Made by a program: the position numbers and the translations under genes
NCBI GenBank assembly: GCA_016291905.1
Contig: JAEEZS010000009.1
Coordinates: forward strand, 1 to 64,000
Source of the DNA: Bacteroidaceae bacterium
Lineage (GTDB): Bacteria > Bacteroidota > Bacteroidia > Bacteroidales > Bacteroidaceae
Direction: 5' to 3'
DNA length: 64,000 bases
Notes under the pieces: generated by a model
What the model was told of the DNA's origin: nothing
The model's database searches: none
Seen by the model: the letters and a program-made list of their open reading frames with translations, nothing else
Part shown: in pieces, positions 1 through 9,445 of the stretch
Layout: the number at the start of each line of letters is the position of its first letter
Position numbering within the stretch: the first letter of the stretch is position 1

Positions 1-1
1 C

Positions 2-2002
2 AAGAATGTACGCCCCATGAAAATCCGTGCCTTTGGCCCTGGCATTGAGTTGACCGACGGCCAGATGTGGTTCGGCTATGGTGATGATAGTGAAGCTGGC
101 AACATGGGCATAGGCTTTGATTCCGACTACAACATCGCCATGTACGTTCCTTTCAATCGAATTGCCGGTAAAGGTGCCACGGTTGACGGCGTCCGTTTCC
201 TGCTACCTTCATCTTAGGCGAAGAACATCGTCGCTTGGGTGAGCACAGAACTGCCTCCCATAGAAAACTATACTCAAGCCAATCTGGAGGTGAAGCCGGT
301 GGATGTGTCCGATGTAGTCCTTGACGGCTACACGGAGGTGGCTTTTTCCAAGAGCTACGAGATTCCGGAGGGAGGCCTCTGGGTGGGTTATTCCTTTATC
401 GTCACGGGTGTGCCCGAAGAACCCGAGGAACCCCTGGACGCGAGTGACGATGAGTATTATGATTGGCTTTTCAATGTCTATTATGCTTGGATGAACGCGA
501 ATGCCAACGATGCCTTTCCCTTCATGGTGTCCTATCTCGATGAGCCTGTCGAAGGTGCATTCCTATATGGCAGCAAGGTCTATGACGATATTTGCCGTAT
601 GTATGCCGAGGCTGATCCCGATAACGCGGATTATTATTTGAGTGATATAGGTTGGCTCGACTATAGCGACTATTATGCCGTAGCCCTGAACGTCCTCATC
701 GGCGGTGGAAAGTTCATGAACAATGCCGTCTCTGTCTCTACGGAAGACCTCGGGCAGAAGTATGCCAAGGTGAATGATAAGGTGACCTTCCCTGTGAGGC
801 TTCTCAACAGCGGCAAGAACGGCATCACGGACTTCACCTATGAGGTTGCCTTCAACGGCCAGAAAGTCGTGGAGGAGAATTGTGTTCTCGATGAACCCGT
901 GGAGAGCTTTTTGGCCAAGAAGACTTTCTATCTGACTTTTCCCACAGGTGACAAGACTGGCATTTATGACCTCACGCTGACCATCACCAAGGTCAATGGC
1001 CAGCCCAACGAAATCGATGCTGTGGCTAAGGGTACTCTCATCGTGCTCGCCGAAACGCCTCAGATGAAACCCCTTGTAGAGAAGTATACGGGCACATGGT
1101 GCGGATGGTGCTCTCGCGGATGGGTGGCCATGGAAAAGCTGACTGAGGACTTCAAGGACCAGGCCGTCATCTGTGCCGTACACAACGGCGACCCGATGGA
1201 AATTGAATCCCTCATCTCGGTCGTGACTACCCATGCCGACGGATTCCCCAGTCTCACCATCAACCGCAGTAAAAATATTGATCCTTACTATGGCAGTTTT
1301 ACTTTTGACTATGGCGTGAAATACGACCTGATGATTGCCCTGGAGGAAATTGCCCCTGCCGCTATCACGGTGAAGGCTACTTGGGCTGACAACGAGAAAA
1401 CGAAGGTTAACATCGAGACTACCACGACGACCATGTACGACGTGGAGGATTCGTCGCTTGGTATCGGCTACGTACTCGTGGCCGACGGCCTGACGGGTAT
1501 AGGCCGCGAGTGGGCTCAGGCTAACTACTATGCCGGAAGCACCGAGGACCTCGGCGACGACCTGCAAAAGCTCGCCACGATGGGCGACTACCTCACCGGC
1601 ATGGAGTTCAACCACGTGGCTATTGCTGCCTGGGGTGCTCAATTCGGCGTCGAGGGCAGCCTCCAGAGAGTCCTCAAGGCTGGTGAGGCCGTCAGCGAAA
1701 CATTCGTGGCCGACCTCAGCACCCAGGTTGCTGGTCCAAAACGCGTCCCCGTACTCGAGCTCATTAAGGACAAGAAACTCCACGTGGTGGCCTACGTCGT
1801 CAACAGAGTGACCGGCGAGGTGCTCAACACCAACGAGGTGCTGCTAGACGCCGGTTCTACCGACATCCAAACCACCCTCGAGACGGTCTCTGCGCCCTCG
1901 GAATCCTACAACATCTTCGGCCAGCGCATTCCCGCTCCCCAAAAGGGCGTGAGCATTGTCCGTCTCCCCAACGGCAAAACCATCAAGGTGTTTGTGAAGT
2001 AA
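2..2002 (+). pseudogene. Secreted thioredoxin-fold (Omp28-like) protein, partial and interrupted by in-frame TAG
   Basis: The reading frame is open from base 2, so the true start lies before the window. It is stopped by TAG at 215-217 and then continues in the same frame, with no shift, to TAA at 2000-2002. The residues on both sides (...VRFLLPSS, stop, AKNIVAWVSTEL...) read as one beta-rich domain, so this was one gene. After a middle region with Ig-like character comes a thioredoxin-type segment with a CxxC motif (W-C-G-W-C near base 1098), as in Omp28-related lipoproteins. The C-terminus (YNIFGQR...KGVSIVRLPNGKTIKVFVK) is the short tail typical of Prevotella secreted proteins. TAG is a normal stop elsewhere in the window, so I read this as a nonsense mutation, or less likely a sequencing error. 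If GTG 239 were used as a start, the remaining 587 residues would lack a signal peptide. Confidence 0.75.
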
Positions 2003-2027
2003 TAACATTCCATCCTTAGGATACACC

Positions 2028-2066
2028 AATCCCCAGCCGCCACACGAGCAGCTGGGGATTCTTTTG
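2028..2066 (+). terminator. Rho-independent terminator after the Omp28-like gene
   Basis: A perfect 10-bp stem (AATCCCCAGC / GCTGGGGATT) with a 13-nt loop is followed by CTTTTG. It lies 25 bases after the upstream stop codon. On the other strand the stem has no U-tract, so it probably does not terminate the converging nan operon. Confidence 0.8.
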
Positions 2067-2140
2067 CCTGGAAATGTAATTGCGTCTGTTTTTCTGTTTC
2101 CGACGTCTCACCACACCAAATTGGGCGGTGTTAATGTCTC

Positions 2141-3349
2141 TCATTCCTCCTCTTTCAAGGAAATAAGCGTCACGTCGGTAGAGCGGATGCCGGGCTTTAA
2201 CTCGCCGCCAAGAAGCAGAGCGACGGGAGACGTTTCACCTAACATAGAGGTTTCCGTAGGGATAGAAATCAACGACGCCCCAGCGCGGGCAGTGAGGGTC
2301 GTCTGCGTCAGCGTACGCCACTGCCCCGTCACCGTCGAAAAGACCAAGACATTCGGATTGAAGCGATACCAGTCAGGCTCGTGCAGCAGATAGTCGGGCA
2401 TGGGAAAGAGTCCTTGAATGCCGCCGAGGAAGACATTGCGGTTGACGCCACCCACAGCCAGTATCTCTTTGTCGCCCCACGCCACAGCAGCGCCGCCACT
2501 CAGTGTCAGCGGATGACCATCGGCAGTCATGGGCGACGATACGGGTGCCCAGTTGTCGGCCTGCGGATCATATTGATAGCCGTCGGTATACACCACGCAA
2601 TTTTCTCCCAGCACACGTCCAAGGCTGTCGGTAGGCTGCACATAGCCGCCCCAGACATAGAGCTTGCCATCCTGTGCCACGCACACGGGCTGCAGACGGG
2701 CATTGGGTAGTGGAGCACACTCGAACCATTCACCATAGTTGAAGTCAAGTGCATACATCGACGCCGACGGCTGACCATCTTTCAAGCCACCCACAACATA
2801 AATGCGGTCGCCCAAACGTGCCCCTGCCATGTTGTCGAGTGCAAAGGGTAACGAGGGGAGCTGTTCCATTTGCAGGGTGCCATCGCGATGGCTAAGACGG
2901 AACGCCAGGCTGAGTCCGCCCGCAGCATTACAGCCGCCTACAATCACTATGCCATCGGCATCGCTGACAGTGACACCGTAGGCCATGGGAATAGGAAGGA
3001 CACCCACCTGCTGCCAGGTGAGGTCGCTCTTGAACGTCTTTCCACCATCTTTCAGTCCGCTCACCCTACGGCAGATATTGTTCGTCGTAGCGTAGATGGC
3101 CTCATAGTACCACTTGCCTCCCCCGTCGGCTGCCGGACGTTGAGGGAAATTGGCACCGCCAGCAAGGATGAGATGGCCGTCAAGCAAACCGCCATAGGCA
3201 CCTGACACACCCTTGGCATAGCATGTGTCCTCATTGGGTGTCGAGCCAACGACACGAACGTACGGATTCTTCAGGGTACAGGATAGAAGAAGAGAAAAAA
3301 CTGGAAAAAGAACGATGAAAAACGAAAAAAAGAATGTCTTTCTATACAT
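2141..3349 (-). CDS. nanM: N-acetylneuraminate epimerase (mutarotase), Kelch-repeat lipoprotein
   Basis: This 402-residue protein starts with a lipoprotein signal (hydrophobic run, then LLLSC near residue 24) and is followed by Kelch-type blades (for example AGGANFP, VVGGLKDG, VWGGY, AVGGVN). The family is the cyclically permuted mutarotase family, to which E. coli NanM belongs; it speeds conversion of alpha- to beta-N-acetylneuraminate outside the cytoplasm before uptake. It is the last gene of a minus-strand operon with nanA, an AGE epimerase, a sialate esterase and an MFS transporter, 4 bases after the esterase gene. That context supports the sialic acid role strongly; a Kelch protein alone would not. 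Confidence 0.85.
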   Translation of the reverse strand: MYRKTFFFSFFIVLFPVFSLLLSCTLKNPYVRVVGSTPNEDTCYAKGVSGAYGGLLDGHLILAGGANFPQRPAADGGGKWYYEAIYATTNNICRRVSGLKDGGKTFKSDLTWQQVGVLPIPMAYGVTVSDADGIVIVGGCNAAGGLSLAFRLSHRDGTLQMEQLPSLPFALDNMAGARLGDRIYVVGGLKDGQPSASMYALDFNYGEWFECAPLPNARLQPVCVAQDGKLYVWGGYVQPTDSLGRVLGENCVVYTDGYQYDPQADNWAPVSSPMTADGHPLTLSGGAAVAWGDKEILAVGGVNRNVFLGGIQGLFPMPDYLLHEPDWYRFNPNVLVFSTVTGQWRTLTQTTLTARAGASLISIPTETSMLGETSPVALLLGGELKPGIRSTDVTLISLKEEE

Positions 3350-3353
3350 AGTT

Positions 3354-5519
3354 TTACTTTATCTCGGAATAAAACGTCGAAGCGGGAAGTCCGTAGATAT
3401 TCACCAGATTAGCCCGCGTATAAGGTTGCCAGCCATAGCGGACCGCGGTGGGGGTTTTCACCTCGGAACAAGATACGAAAACACTTTCGCCATCCACCCG
3501 AGCCTCGGCTGGATGGAAGATGCCAAACGCATCAGCCACCTCGAAGGTACGCAGAGGACTACCGTCGCTAGTCGTCAGCCCCTCGGCATAATCGAAACGT
3601 ATCTCTACCCCACCCTTGCGCCGAAGAGCCTCGCTGAACAAGGGTCCCTCCTTGGCTGAGGGATGGGACGCGAACCAAGGCTGCACGTACACATCAGCCA
3701 GAGCTAATCGTGCCAACCGCTCCCCCACAGGCTGCTTGCGACGGGGATGAACGTCTAACGAATCGCCCACGTCGAACGTCACCGCCATGGCCGTATGGGG
3801 TACCTGCTGTTGCAGCTGTCGTTGGCTGTCGCGGAACCAAGGCCACGACGGACGACTCAGCGACGACAACTGCACGAAGAGGAAGGGCATGTCGGGATTA
3901 TGCCAATTACGGCGCCAGCTTTCTACCAGCAAAGGAAAGAGCTTCGCATGGGCGTCCTTATTATGGGCATTCGATTCGCCCTGATACCAGATAACACCAC
4001 GCAAGGGAAATTGTGCCAAGGGAATAATACCAGCCTCGTACATGTAGCAGGGCTGATAAGGATGGCGCTGGAGCGACTCGCCACTGCGCGTCATGGGGAA
4101 GCCGGAGCCCTCCTTCAGGGCAAGAGCGATGTTCTTGGCCGCACGTCCCCGGCACCAGTCCTGAATGAAATCGTTATGAAGCCAATCCGTTAGGATGTTG
4201 GGAAACTCGTATTCCAGCGTGCGGCGGTCAATCCAACTCTCCGTATTTGTTCCACCTACGGCATTGGCGATGAGTCCAATGGGCACTTGCAAACTATCGC
4301 GAAGGATTGTGCCGAAGAAGTAAGCCACAGCCGAAAAACCCGCAACCGTCTCGGCTGTACAGTCCGTCCACGTCGTGGGTTTGAGATACTTTAGCTCGTT
4401 CGTTTGGCGGAGCGTCAAGCTATCCCACTCAACGTTGTCCGTCGGACAGATAGGAAGGAGGTTGTAAAGGCGGATGGGTAAATCCCTCTCTCCACTCCTC
4501 CGTGAGGAAGAGAGTTTTTCTCTCTTCACGGAAGGGATTGAAAGATTTGAATACTCCGCAGCCTGCGACAAGGTAAATGCCATGTTCGATTGTCCGGAGC
4601 AAAGCCACACCTCGCCCACCAACACATCGTGGAGTGTGATTTGCTTGTCGTCCGAAACCACGGAAAGAGTGAAGGGACCACCCGCCTCCATTGGAGAGAT
4701 AGTCACCTCCCACTGCCCATCGAGGCCTGCCATAGCCTTCGCTGTCTTTCCGGCGATTTTAACACGCACCTTTTCACCCGCATTCGCTGTACCATGAATC
4801 CGCAGCGGCACGCTACGCTGCAAAACCATTCCATCAGAATAGATGGCCGGCAGTTGTAAGCCGCCGTAGTTGCCAGTGAGGTGCCGGAACACCACATTCG
4901 CCATTAGTTCCGCACCTTCGGGATTAGGATGAAGCCCATCGGGGAAGTAGTCCGGACGGTTATAGAACGGTGTATTGAAATCAATAATCTCCACGCCTCG
5001 CGCCTCGGCAATGAGAGGGATAACCTCTTGAATCTCACCTAGCCAATCACGCGTTCCTGATTGGAAACGCTGATGACGGTCGGAGATGGGCGTCAGCCGG
5101 GCGATGATGATGCGAGCCTTGGGGTTGACAGTGCGGAAAGAATCAATCAGCGCACAATAGTCGGTAATAAACTCATCGCGATAGTGAGGCCAATCACGGG
5201 GATCGGTGTCGTTTATGCCCAGATGGATAACAACGATATCTCCCGCAAAATCCATCGCCGCACGGAACTCAGGCTGCTGGACATACGGCCGGTGACCATG
5301 CACCAGCAGCGTAGCTCCCGAACGGCCGAAGTTTCCTACTTCGAATTTATCGCCGAGCAACCGTTGCAGTTGGACGGGATAGCTCTCGGTGTCACGGTGA
5401 GCTAAACCATAGCCATACGTAATGCTATTGCCCACACAAGCCACTTTTATCTTATCTCCCGCAATCAAAGAGACGGTCGAGAAAAGCAGCACCAACGACA
5501 GAAGCAGTTTACGTTTCAT
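3354..5519 (-). CDS. Two-domain sialate O-acetylesterase (SGNH hydrolase + SASA domain)
   Basis: This 721-residue secreted protein has a signal peptide and then two esterase domains. The first (about residues 22-215) is an SGNH/GDSL hydrolase: GNSITYG nucleophile block, GINDTDP, and DGLHPN carrying the Asp-His pair. The second (about 220-720) is a sialate-specific 9-O-acetylesterase domain with SGQSNMAF and WYQGESNAH. The product should remove O-acetyl groups that block sialidases and the lyase. The upstream epimerase stop overlaps the start as TGATG, so translation is probably coupled. ATG at 5519 is preferred over the adjacent GTG at 5522. The tandem arrangement resembles the two-catalytic-domain sialate esterases known in Bacteroidota such as Tannerella. 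Confidence 0.88.
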   Translation of the reverse strand: MKRKLLLSLVLLFSTVSLIAGDKIKVACVGNSITYGYGLAHRDTESYPVQLQRLLGDKFEVGNFGRSGATLLVHGHRPYVQQPEFRAAMDFAGDIVVIHLGINDTDPRDWPHYRDEFITDYCALIDSFRTVNPKARIIIARLTPISDRHQRFQSGTRDWLGEIQEVIPLIAEARGVEIIDFNTPFYNRPDYFPDGLHPNPEGAELMANVVFRHLTGNYGGLQLPAIYSDGMVLQRSVPLRIHGTANAGEKVRVKIAGKTAKAMAGLDGQWEVTISPMEAGGPFTLSVVSDDKQITLHDVLVGEVWLCSGQSNMAFTLSQAAEYSNLSIPSVKREKLSSSRRSGERDLPIRLYNLLPICPTDNVEWDSLTLRQTNELKYLKPTTWTDCTAETVAGFSAVAYFFGTILRDSLQVPIGLIANAVGGTNTESWIDRRTLEYEFPNILTDWLHNDFIQDWCRGRAAKNIALALKEGSGFPMTRSGESLQRHPYQPCYMYEAGIIPLAQFPLRGVIWYQGESNAHNKDAHAKLFPLLVESWRRNWHNPDMPFLFVQLSSLSRPSWPWFRDSQRQLQQQVPHTAMAVTFDVGDSLDVHPRRKQPVGERLARLALADVYVQPWFASHPSAKEGPLFSEALRRKGGVEIRFDYAEGLTTSDGSPLRTFEVADAFGIFHPAEARVDGESVFVSCSEVKTPTAVRYGWQPYTRANLVNIYGLPASTFYSEIK

Positions 5520-6700
5520 CACAGCTTTTCGTTAAGTATTTCGTTACAAAGCAACATGCTCTTTATCATCATCCGCGGCACATGGAACGGCCCTTTGAAA
5601 ATGTTGCCTTTAGCAGGCTGAGCGACGCTGCCGTCGCGGTGGAGATAACCGTACCATTCGCCGTATTCTTTGTCGGGAAAATGACTGTATGCCCATTCGG
5701 AAGTCTGGCGATGCATCTCTAAAAAGCGTTCGTCACCTGTCAGCTTGTAGGCATAGAGTGATGCAATGATGGTTTCACATTGCGGCCACCAGAATTTCAT
5801 ATCCTGCGAATAGTCTTGCGGAGGGAAGCCACGGCAGTCGCGGAAGTTGATGATGCCGCCGAACTCCTTGTCCCAGCCCCATTCGAAGTCCCAGTCGAGA
5901 ATCTGAATTCCCAACTTGCGAACTCTTTCAGAATCTTTCATCAGTGGCGCAGCTTCCATGAGAAACCACGCTGTCTCTATGCAATGTCCTGGGTTGATGA
6001 CACGTCCGGCAAGGGTATCAATAAGATTACCTTGCTCATCCACACTCTCCAAGATTGTCTTGTATTCAGGCTTCAGGAGATACTTCTCTATGAGAGCAAG
6101 CGAGGTCGTCAGCTGTTCATCCAACTCAGGAGCATCGATAACCTTCTTCAGCACCACCACGACGTTGAAGAACATCATGGTGATGGAGTGACTGTAGCCC
6201 CCTTGCGTAGTCTTGGGAGGAAGGAAACCGGGGGTGCTGAGCATGGTTCGTGTACGGCGGAACAGCGCCAATGCCTTTTCGGCATAGCTATGATCGCCGC
6301 TGGCCAATGCATACTCTGCCATGGCGATGATGGCAAAACACTCCGAGAACACATAGCGGCGCTTCTGAACCGGTGTACCTTCGGCTGTGACGGTGAAGAA
6401 CATGTGGCCATCCGTGTCGGCACAATGCTGCTCAATGAAGTCGATGCAGCTCTTGGAGGCCGCCAGCCACTCGGGGTTTCGCTCTACATTATTATACGCA
6501 TAGGCAGCGATAAAGCCGAAACGCCCCTGAAACCAAACGCTCTTCGTCGAGTCCATAAGGGTGCCGTCGCGGTCAAGGCAAGTATAGACACCGCCATTCA
6601 CGCGGTCGAAGCCATGCTCCATCCAAAAGGGCATAATGTTCGTAACGAGATCATTCCGGTATCGCTCAGCCCATTCGGTAAGATATTGCTTAACTTCCAT
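5519..6700 (-). CDS. nanE: N-acylglucosamine 2-epimerase (AGE family)
   Basis: 393 residues with the (alpha/alpha)6-barrel signature of AGE/renin-binding-protein epimerases: WFQGRFGF near the N-terminus, NPGHCIETAWF and KFWWPQCE, which carry the conserved His and Glu/Arg of the active site. It interconverts ManNAc and GlcNAc after NanA cleaves sialic acid. Bacteroidota use this eukaryote-like enzyme instead of the NanE/NanK route of E. coli. I use ATG 6700 (MEVKQYL), which follows the nanA stop as TGATATG; a longer frame to 6742 would run into nanA and its extra residues look non-native. The gene is in the middle of the nan operon. Confidence 0.88.
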   Translation of the reverse strand: MEVKQYLTEWAERYRNDLVTNIMPFWMEHGFDRVNGGVYTCLDRDGTLMDSTKSVWFQGRFGFIAAYAYNNVERNPEWLAASKSCIDFIEQHCADTDGHMFFTVTAEGTPVQKRRYVFSECFAIIAMAEYALASGDHSYAEKALALFRRTRTMLSTPGFLPPKTTQGGYSHSITMMFFNVVVVLKKVIDAPELDEQLTTSLALIEKYLLKPEYKTILESVDEQGNLIDTLAGRVINPGHCIETAWFLMEAAPLMKDSERVRKLGIQILDWDFEWGWDKEFGGIINFRDCRGFPPQDYSQDMKFWWPQCETIIASLYAYKLTGDERFLEMHRQTSEWAYSHFPDKEYGEWYGYLHRDGSVAQPAKGNIFKGPFHVPRMMIKSMLLCNEILNEKL

Positions 6701-6701
6701 A

Positions 6702-7619
6702 TCAGAACTTATTGCAGCGGTCGAAGAAACGGATAGCCTCAAGCTCTTCCTTCATACGGACTTCCTCGTCGTCGGTCATATTCTGGAAGGGCGTGCGATT
6801 CTTGCCGAGGTCGAGGCCGATGAGCTTCATGATACGCTTACCACCCACAATGTTTCCACGGTAGTGGCAGATGACGTTGATGACTTCCTGGCTGAAGTTC
6901 TGCCGCTCTTGCGCCAATTCGAGGTTGCCGGCCTTCCAGGCCTCGATGATGCCGACCAGTTCACGACCGTTGTAGTTCGTGGTGCCGCCAATGCCGCCAC
7001 GTGCACCGCCCATCGCCAAGCAGGGAAGAATGGTTTCATCCTGACCATGCAGCATGTCGTATTTGCCGTTTTTGTAAAGGCGGCATTGGTTGTACTCGTA
7101 CATGCTCTCAAAGGTATATTTGATGCCGGCAAAGTTAGGCACACGTCCGTCGACAGCCTCCAACAGCTTCACCATAGGCAGATAAGCACCGTTGAAAGCG
7201 GGGATGTGGTAATAGTAGAACGGCAGATAGGGAGCACCGCAGGCAATCTCCTCGATGTATTTCACCAGCTCCTCCACACGATTGATTTTGGGGAACGGTG
7301 GTGCCATGGCTCCAATGCCCCATGCCCCTATAGAGGCAGCATGTTCAGCCAGACGACGGCTTTCACGCACACAACAGCTGCCCACATGCACGATGACCTT
7401 GAAGCCCTCGGGAGCAACAGCCTTCCAACATTCGGCCAGCTTCATGCGCTCCTCAGGGGTGAGCATATAGCCCTCGCCCGACGAGCCGTTAATGAAAACG
7501 CCCTGCAAGCCGTTCTTCTTCAGCATTTTTGCATAAGCGGGGATAGGTTCGAAATTCACCTCGCCGTTGGGGTAGAAAGGAGTAAACGGCGCATCAATAA
7601 GTCCAATGATTTTTTCCAT
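6702..7619 (-). CDS. nanA: N-acetylneuraminate lyase
   Basis: 305 residues, the normal length for this class I aldolase. Visible features are GSSGEG (residues 45-50), which binds the substrate carboxylate, Tyr137 in the YLPFYYYHIP block, and the Schiff-base lysine Lys167 in GIKYT. It cleaves N-acetylneuraminate to ManNAc and pyruvate in the cytoplasm. Its product is the substrate of the epimerase gene that begins 2 bases downstream. The related dihydrodipicolinate synthases are less likely given the motifs and the operon. Confidence 0.93.
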   Translation of the reverse strand: MEKIIGLIDAPFTPFYPNGEVNFEPIPAYAKMLKKNGLQGVFINGSSGEGYMLTPEERMKLAECWKAVAPEGFKVIVHVGSCCVRESRRLAEHAASIGAWGIGAMAPPFPKINRVEELVKYIEEIACGAPYLPFYYYHIPAFNGAYLPMVKLLEAVDGRVPNFAGIKYTFESMYEYNQCRLYKNGKYDMLHGQDETILPCLAMGGARGGIGGTTNYNGRELVGIIEAWKAGNLELAQERQNFSQEVINVICHYRGNIVGGKRIMKLIGLDLGKNRTPFQNMTDDEEVRMKEELEAIRFFDRCNKF

Positions 7620-7643
7620 GATATGATAAATAAGGTGTATGTA

Positions 7644-8903
7644 TTATTCTTTGTTGTCTGTCACAGGTTTCAACACCATCAACTGCAGCACCAGCGCAAT
7701 CAGCACGGGCACAGCCAGCCATGCCAAGCCGGCACCAAGGTTTCCGCTGTCTTTCCACGACCCCATGAGCCTTGTGACGAGGGCACCGGCAAAGACGCCA
7801 ATCATGTTCATGATGCCGTAGGCGGTAGCACGGTTGCGTGAAGAGATAAACTGGCAGAGGATGGGCATATTGTTCGTGTCGAACATGCCGTAGCCGATGC
7901 CAAAGAGAATGCCGGCAGAAATCACGGCAACCACGCTATGTCCTAAGCCCAGCAGCAGCAACGCGGGCACCGTCATCGCCAACCCGATGGCGCTGGTGTA
8001 GATGCGGCCTTTCAGATTCTTCTGCACCCAGCGGTCGGAGAGCGCACCACCGATGAAAACTCCCAGGAACGACGAGGCGGCAATGGTGATGGTAGCCATA
8101 GGGCCAGCTTTTGTCATCGGGATGCCAAGGTTGACGGAGAGCAGCGTCGGCAGCCAGTTGCGGATGCCCCAGCCAGGAAGGCTCGGCGCAGCAAAGTAGA
8201 AGAGGATAACCCAGAACGCTATCGTCCCCAACACAGCAGAGAGTCCGGCAAAGATGCCAGCTTTTTTGGATGTATTCGGAGTATCCGGAGAATTCTGAAG
8301 TATCACTTCTGTTTTGGGGGTTGGTTGTTTCTCCCTCTTCTCTTTCAAGCATAGCATCAGCACCAGGCTGTAGGCCACGCCGATAAGGCCGAAGATATGA
8401 AACGTCTGGTGCCACGAGAGCTGGGCAGCAACCACCGCGCCGAAGCCGCCAATAGCCTGACCCACGTAGAGTCCCGTGGTGTGCACGCCCACTGCCAACG
8501 AACGCGACTTACCGTCGTGCCAGTCAGCAATTAGCGACAAGGCTGAGGGGATATAGAGCGCCTCGCTGATGCCCATCGTCGCCCGCAACCAATACAGTTG
8601 GTTGAAGGTCGTGGCATAGCCCATCAGCAGCGTCACCGCCGACCACACGAACAGGCTTCCCACCACAAGCCACTTGCGGCTCACGCGGTCGGCCACCATG
8701 CCGGCAAAGGGACTCACACAACCATAGATCCAGAGGAACACAGCCATCAAGGCGCCGAAGGCTTCACCTTCCTGCAAACGGGTGATGTCGGCGGCAATGG
8801 CGCCCTGCATTGTTGAAAGCATTTGGCGGTCAAGGTAGTTCAGCAGTGCCACCACCCACAGCAGGCCGACCACTACCCACGGATAAGCATTTTTCTTTTT
8901 CAT
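7644..8903 (-). CDS. MFS transporter, probable sialic acid permease (NanT-type)
   Basis: 419 residues with about twelve membrane segments. The first cytoplasmic loop region has LNYLDRQMLS and, between helices 2 and 3, the MFS motif A-like GMVADRVSRKW. A shorter hydrophilic central loop (about residues 200-225) separates the halves. It is the first gene of the operon, 24 bases before nanA, so it is most likely the inner-membrane sialic acid importer. ATG 8903 (MKKKNAYPW) was chosen because the longer frame to 9158 crosses the promoter at 8954-8961. Substrate assignment rests on context; hexuronate and phthalate permeases belong to the same superfamily. Confidence 0.82.
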   Translation of the reverse strand: MKKKNAYPWVVVGLLWVVALLNYLDRQMLSTMQGAIAADITRLQEGEAFGALMAVFLWIYGCVSPFAGMVADRVSRKWLVVGSLFVWSAVTLLMGYATTFNQLYWLRATMGISEALYIPSALSLIADWHDGKSRSLAVGVHTTGLYVGQAIGGFGAVVAAQLSWHQTFHIFGLIGVAYSLVLMLCLKEKREKQPTPKTEVILQNSPDTPNTSKKAGIFAGLSAVLGTIAFWVILFYFAAPSLPGWGIRNWLPTLLSVNLGIPMTKAGPMATITIAASSFLGVFIGGALSDRWVQKNLKGRIYTSAIGLAMTVPALLLLGLGHSVVAVISAGILFGIGYGMFDTNNMPILCQFISSRNRATAYGIMNMIGVFAGALVTRLMGSWKDSGNLGAGLAWLAVPVLIALVLQLMVLKPVTDNKE

Positions 8904-8953
8904 ATCTTCTATTTCAAGGCTGGGCAGAGGTCTAACTGCCCGTTTTCGCCTTG

Positions 8954-8961
8954 CAAAACTA
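8954..8961 (-). promoter_or_regulatory. Bacteroidota -7 element of the nan operon
   Basis: Read on the minus strand, the bases are TAGTTTTG, matching TAnnTTTG. It lies 50 bases before the MFS transporter ATG. The -33 region is T-rich but has no clear TTTG, so the promoter may need an activator. Confidence 0.5.
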
Positions 8962-9054
8962 CAAAAAAAACGAATAAAAAGGAAAAACTGTGGACAAATA
9001 ATCAATTTTGGGAAATAAAACGTTATTTTTGCAGCGCATTTTTGGTATTGCATC

Positions 9055-9444
9055 ATGAAAAAAACCACATCTCTGACAGTTTGTCTCGTCCTCTTTCTGC
9101 TTGCGGCGCTATGTGCCTGCACTCCCGAAGACCCCACGGAAGGTGACTTCGATGTCACTAATCTTTATGGTAAGTGGTGCCAAGAGGGCACAAAGGTGTA
9201 CTATAAGTACAACGACGACGGCACGGGTGCCACCTGGGACGAGAGCGACGACGTCAACGAAGACGAAGCGCAGGCTTTTACTTGGGAAGTCGAAGGCAGC
9301 GAAATGATTCATATCCACCTCACCGAGACAGGCACAGCCCAAGTGCCCAAGTATTACATCATCACCTGGCTCTCGTTCGATGAGCTGGACTACTACGACG
9401 CCGTCGTCACCACCAAGAAGTATAAATTCTATAAGGTAAACTGA
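9055..9444 (+). CDS. Small lipoprotein, lipocalin-like
   Basis: 129 residues: a signal peptide ending in the lipobox LCAC (Cys about residue 21), then an acidic beta-rich domain beginning LYGKWCQEGTKVYYKYNDDGTG and ending in short strands. The pattern (LxGkW near the start, 'YxxdGtG') resembles the lipocalin-like lipoproteins common in Bacteroidota. It lies one base upstream of the AsmA gene on the same strand, so the two are probably co-transcribed. No specific ligand can be inferred. Confidence 0.6.
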   Translation: MKKTTSLTVCLVLFLLAALCACTPEDPTEGDFDVTNLYGKWCQEGTKVYYKYNDDGTGATWDESDDVNEDEAQAFTWEVEGSEMIHIHLTETGTAQVPKYYIITWLSFDELDYYDAVVTTKKYKFYKVN

Positions 9445-9445
9445 T

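Noticed and set aside
215-217. TAG as pyrrolysine or general stop-codon reassignment
   Set aside because: No pyl genes are visible and several intact genes in the window end in TAG.
8904-9158. 85-residue N-terminal extension of the MFS transporter
   Set aside because: It crosses the -7 element and the divergent lipoprotein gene.
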